Shown here: one piece after another, positions 60,099 through 64,000 of the stretch | How positions within the stretch are numbered: position 1 is the stretch's first letter | How the letters are laid out: the number at the start of each line of letters is the position of its first letter | From: Rhodosporidiobolus odoratus | Lineage: Eukaryota > Basidiomycota > Microbotryomycetes > Sporidiobolales > Sporidiobolaceae | DNA length: 64,000 nt | Reading direction: 5' to 3' | Assembly (NCBI GenBank): GCA_034387635.1 | Contig: JAOANU010000016.1 | Location: 496,001 to 560,000 of the forward strand | Notes under the pieces: generated by a model | Seen by the model: only the letters and a program-made list of their open reading frames with translations | What the model was told of the DNA's origin: nothing | Databases searched by the model: none | Position numbers and translations under genes: made by a program

Positions 60099-63000
60099 AT
60101 GAGTGGATTCGTAATGACCCTCGACTCGGACGATGAGCCTCCCCAGCTCTCTCCCCCTTCCTCACCTCGACTCTCCCATTCAAAGCGAATAACCTCCGCT
60201 TCTCCCCCGCCTCCATCCAAGAGCAAAAAGGCTGCTGCCAAGGCTGTCAAACAGGCCAAGAACAAGCGAAACAAGGGCACAAAGCGGCAGCTCGACGTCC
60301 AAGTTGAGGACCAGGACAGCGACCAACAAGCCGGAGTCAGCGAGGATGAGTTGGGTAGGATGGACAAGGGCTTCGTCTTTGACGGTCTCGGTGGTGGCTT
60401 TGTCGGCAGGGATAGGAATAATGTCTGGGTCCGTCCCTCTCGCCCTCTGGCTTGCCTTTTACTCTGGACGAATCTCATCCTTTTCCTTCCTCGTGTAGGA
60501 CTCGGGAGAGGCCTACATTCAGAAACGCCCAAATGCTATGGTGAGTCATCGCTTGGCGCTGTGCCCCACCCACGTCGTGCTGATGCAGTTATGTTTTCAG
60601 CCCCGAGTGACCGTCGACGAGATCATCGCCCGTCGTGCCCCGGAACGAGCTGCCAAGAAGGCCGCTGCTGAAGCTCAGGCACTGCTCGACGAAGACGACG
60701 ACGACGAATTGCTCGAAGGCAGTGACAACGAGGACATCGGCGGCGACGAGCTCGAGGCAGAAATGTTGAAAGAGCTCGAGGAGGGAGAATGGGAAGGAAT
60801 CGACGACGGGAGTGAGGGAGATGAGGAGGACCAGGCCGAGGACAGCGGCAGTGATGGAAGCGACGAGGAAGAGGCAGACGAGCAAGGTGCCAAGCTCGGT
60901 GGAGAAGCAGATATCGCAGGACCGGAAAAGCAGGGTGAGGCAGAGGAGGAGAACTGGCTGGGCCTCGGCGAAGGAAGCGACGCAGATGCTGCCGAGGAGG
61001 AAAAGTCTGAGGGCGAGGACAATGGTATGTTCTCCAGCTCCGCTCGCGTTCCTGTCAAACACACCTCACCTTCCTGCCTCGTCGCAGCTGCTCCCTCTGG
61101 ATTCGCCGCCCTCGCTTCCCTGTCCGACGCAGACATGTCCGATGCCCTTTCCAGCCACGCATCCGACGACGATGAGCCGGCCACCGATGCCGCCAAAGCC
61201 GACGCCGCCCTCGCCAAATCTTTCTTCACTGCCCACAAGAACGCCACTGTTTCATCCAAGAAGCCTTTAGCCTTCACCACCCTGCCCAACGCCACCCTGT
61301 CCCGACAGCTGTTGCTCGCCCTCGGCTCGCTCAACCTCTCGACCCCTACACCCATTCAAGCAGAATGCATCCCCCTCGCCATGATGGGCAAAGATATCGT
61401 CGCCTCCTCTGCCACTGGATCCGGAAAGACGGTCGCCTTTTGGGTTGGGGTCCTCGAACGGTTGTTGCACAGGGATAGGAAGAACCCCATGACCAGGGTT
61501 GTGGTCATGTGCCCCACACGTGAATTGGCGGTACAGGTGCACGGCGTTGGAATGGCCTTGGCCAGGTTCACAGACGTGACTTTCTGCCTCTGTGTCGGTC
61601 CGTCCTTCCTTTCCTCTTACTCCTTTGCTATGCCCCGCTGATGCCTTCGGGCGTAGGTGGTCTCTCCTTGAAGGCCCAGGAAACGGAGCTGAAGCAGCGA
61701 CCCGACATCGTCGTCTCTACTCCTGGTCGTCTGATCGACCACGTTCGCAACACTCCGTGCTTCACGATGGACGGTGTTGAGGTGCTCGTGCTGGATGAGG
61801 CGGACAGGATGCTCGAAGAGGTATGTTTTGTCCCTTATATCGCGATCTCGCATCGGTCCTATGTCGTCGCCTGTCGTCAAACTCGGTCCGATAGATGTAT
61901 CTGTCCGAGTGATGGGGCAAGTTACTGACATATGGCTTTGACTACAGGGTTTCCGCGACGAACTCGAAGAAATCATCACCGCCGCTCCCCGCTCTCGTCA
62001 AACTCTCCTTTTCTCCGCTACCGTCACCGAGTCGATCTCTCAGCTCACGAGGTTGAGCATGAACAAGCCTGTCAGGGTTAAGATCGATGAGATGGGCGCT
62101 GCGGCGAAGGGATTGGATCAGGAATGTACGTTTTTTAACCTCCGGGCTGTTCCTGCGCAGTGTGCTCTCGCCCTTGCAGAACAGCGACCACAGCGCTGCT
62201 TTTGCGATAGGAAGCACGTACTGATGACGTACGCTCTCGCAGTCCTCCGTGTTCGCGGCGACAAAGCCGGCGAGTCGATCGAATTCAACTCGCGCTCCGG
62301 AGAACGACACCGCGAAGCCCTCCTCATCGCCCTCTGCACTCGCTCCTTCTCTACCGGCCGCACTATCATCTTCTTCCGTTCGAAAGCCCAAGCCCACCGA
62401 ATGAAGATCCTCTTCTCCCTCTTTGGGCAGGGACTCGAGAGGAGCGATGAATTGCACGGTGATTTGACTCAGGAACAGAGGTTGAGCAGCTTGAAGAAGT
62501 TTAGGGAGGGTGAGATTGGATTCTTGTTGGCTACGGATTTGGCTAGTCGTGGGTGCGTTGCGGTTCTCTGCCTTCCCTTACTTTTCTTTTTGCCTGCCAA
62601 GTTCGCCGAGAAAGGGGACTGATGAGGGATTGTGCTGCCCGTACAGTCTCGACATCAAGGGTATCGAGAACGTCATCAACTACGAGATGCCCCGGTCCCT
62701 TGAAATCTACCTTCATCGTGTCGGACGTACCGCCCGTGCTGGAAAGAAAGGCCGGTACGCCTGCACCTTCGTCTCTCTTTCTACCGTTCTCGAGCCAACC
62801 CTGCCCATCCTGCAGCGCGCTCACCCTCGTTGGCGAGTCTGATCGAAAACTCGTCAAGCTCGCCATGAAGCACGCCCCGCCAGAGTCTATCAAGCAGCGA
62901 ACGGTTCCGGCCGACGCCGTCTCGATTGTCTCGAAACAGCTGCGTGCGTTGGACGGCGAAGTCAAGGAGGTGGTTAGGGAGGAGAAGATGGAAAAGGAGG

Positions 63001-63967
63001 CACGTCTCATTCTCATTCTGCGTGCGGATCTCCCGGCGATTCTTTCTGCGGAGTCCTACGTTCGCGCGATAGTCCGATAGTCCATGGTCTACCTCGGCTA
63101 TGGCATCCAGGAATTGGAGTTTCCGGTGCCGATGCTGACCCTGCTCTCTCTTTTTCATTGAGTGTGCAGTTCCGTCGCGGTAACATGGAGCTCGTCAAGG
63201 CGCAGAACATGCTCGAGCATGAGGCAGAGATCAAAGCTCGACCCGCACGAACTTGGTTCCAGAGCCAGAGTGAGAAGAACGCTGCGAAGAGTAAGTCATA
63301 GTTCTTCTACCCTGACTATACAGCCGTTTTCTGCCTGCGGACGAGCAAGCTGTAACGGGAGACGAGCTGATCTTTGCTACCTAACGCTGGCAGACATCGG
63401 CACGGCAGCACACAATGCCAAGTTCCCGGAGAAGGCCAACAAGCGGGGTCTGTCGCTTGATGACGATGACGAGCAGCAGACCAAGGCGGTGTGTCATGTT
63501 TCACGCCCTCTCGAGACCCTAACAGCACTGACTCTACTTCCTCTCAAACTGCCCCGACTGTTGCTCCTCAACGCTTTGTCTCTGCCTTGCAGCCCAAGCG
63601 CACTCCCTTCTCCGGCCTCTCCCGACGAGAAAAACGTCGCAAGATCGCCATGCGCGATGAAGAAGACGACCGCGAAGACGGTTCCTTCGACGCCGTCAAC
63701 CACTCAATCCGATCCGCCAAGAAGGCCGCCTTGCCCGGAAGGCTCTCTTACGCCGCACCTGAACGACCGGACGGAGAGCAGGGACAGAAGAAGAAAAAGC
63801 CCAAGGTGGGCAAATTCGATAGGGAGATGGGAGTCGCTTCGGGCGGTGGGGCGGGGGAGAAGAGGCCGGGGAAGAGGGAGAGGGATTTGTTGAGGGGTGG
63901 CGATGGGAAGGGGGGAAAGGTCAAGAATAAGTTGGGCAGTATGGGGCCAAAGCAGAAGAGGAAGTAG
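60099..63967 (+). CDS. DRS1: ATP-dependent RNA helicase Drs1/DDX27 (60S ribosome assembly)
   Basis: A nucleolar DEAD-box helicase needed for 27S pre-rRNA processing. The N-terminus begins [15 protein letters not shown], then a Lys-rich block and long Glu/Asp stretches ([21 protein letters not shown]), as in the family. Motifs: [33 protein letters not shown]; Ia, PTRELAVQV; Ib, [90 protein letters not shown]. After the helicase core come ESIKQRTVP, a helical stretch ([21 protein letters not shown]) and a Lys-rich tail ending [17 protein letters not shown]. About ten introns; the one starting near 63000 seems to use a GC donor. The gene reaches almost to the right edge but is complete. Confidence 0.93.
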
Positions 63968-64000
63968 GGTCAAGGTCCTCGGGCGTGCTATGTACGCTGC

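Overview
This window is nuclear DNA from a GC-rich, intron-dense fungus. Almost every gene is cut by short introns (about 45-110 bases, GT...AG) with pyrimidine-rich 3' ends. Promoters are C/T-rich and neighbouring genes are often only 100-200 bases apart. The gene set is purely fungal: the DASH subunit Hsk3, secretory-pathway calcium pump Pmr1, Gpi13, Suv3, Drs1 and a fungal nitrate/nitrite porter. Architecture and base composition fit a basidiomycete yeast of the Rhodotorula/Rhodosporidium (Microbotryomycetes) type; that placement is inference.

Layout. 1-2104 (-): a lineage-specific gene running off the left edge. 3217-4170 (+): broken acyl-CoA oxidase exons. 4469-7900 (-): GPI ethanolamine-phosphate transferase GPI13. 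8399-10512 (-): NADH pyrophosphatase (Nudix). 11006-12236 (+): PPPDE/DeSI-type peptidase. 13304-15640 (+): nitrate transporter with paired GATA-factor sites upstream. 16003-20698 (-): DNA ligase IV. 20877-22115 (-): RWD/DUF1115 protein. 22735-23824 (+): secreted protein with Kex2-like dibasic sites. 24623-25439 (-): SelW-like Rdx protein. 25586-26390 (+): gutted MDR dehydrogenase pseudogene.

26400-38600 is different. It is gene-poor and holds one long gene for an unfamiliar protein with a GATA-like zinc finger (30120-32747). It also holds an intron-containing tRNA gene (34302-34380), two tRNA remnants, a dispersed 219-base direct repeat, a displaced copy of the 3' end of the flanking ATPase gene, a short tandem repeat and a recurring 10-11 base motif. 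It looks like a rearranged, tRNA-associated repeat island.

Gene-dense sequence resumes at 38635: mitochondrial P-loop ATPase (-), PMR1 (+), a disordered basic/acidic nuclear-type protein (-), a Ser/Thr-rich GPI-type cell-surface protein (+), HSK3 (+), a small one-TM protein (-), a soluble epoxide hydrolase (+), a possible small ORF (-), a RhoGAP with coiled-coil tail (+), and SUV3 (-) and DRS1 (+) sharing a 146-base divergent promoter. I see no operon-like pathway cluster. The genes are housekeeping functions in secretion, DNA repair, mitosis, RNA handling and nitrate uptake, with two decayed metabolic genes.
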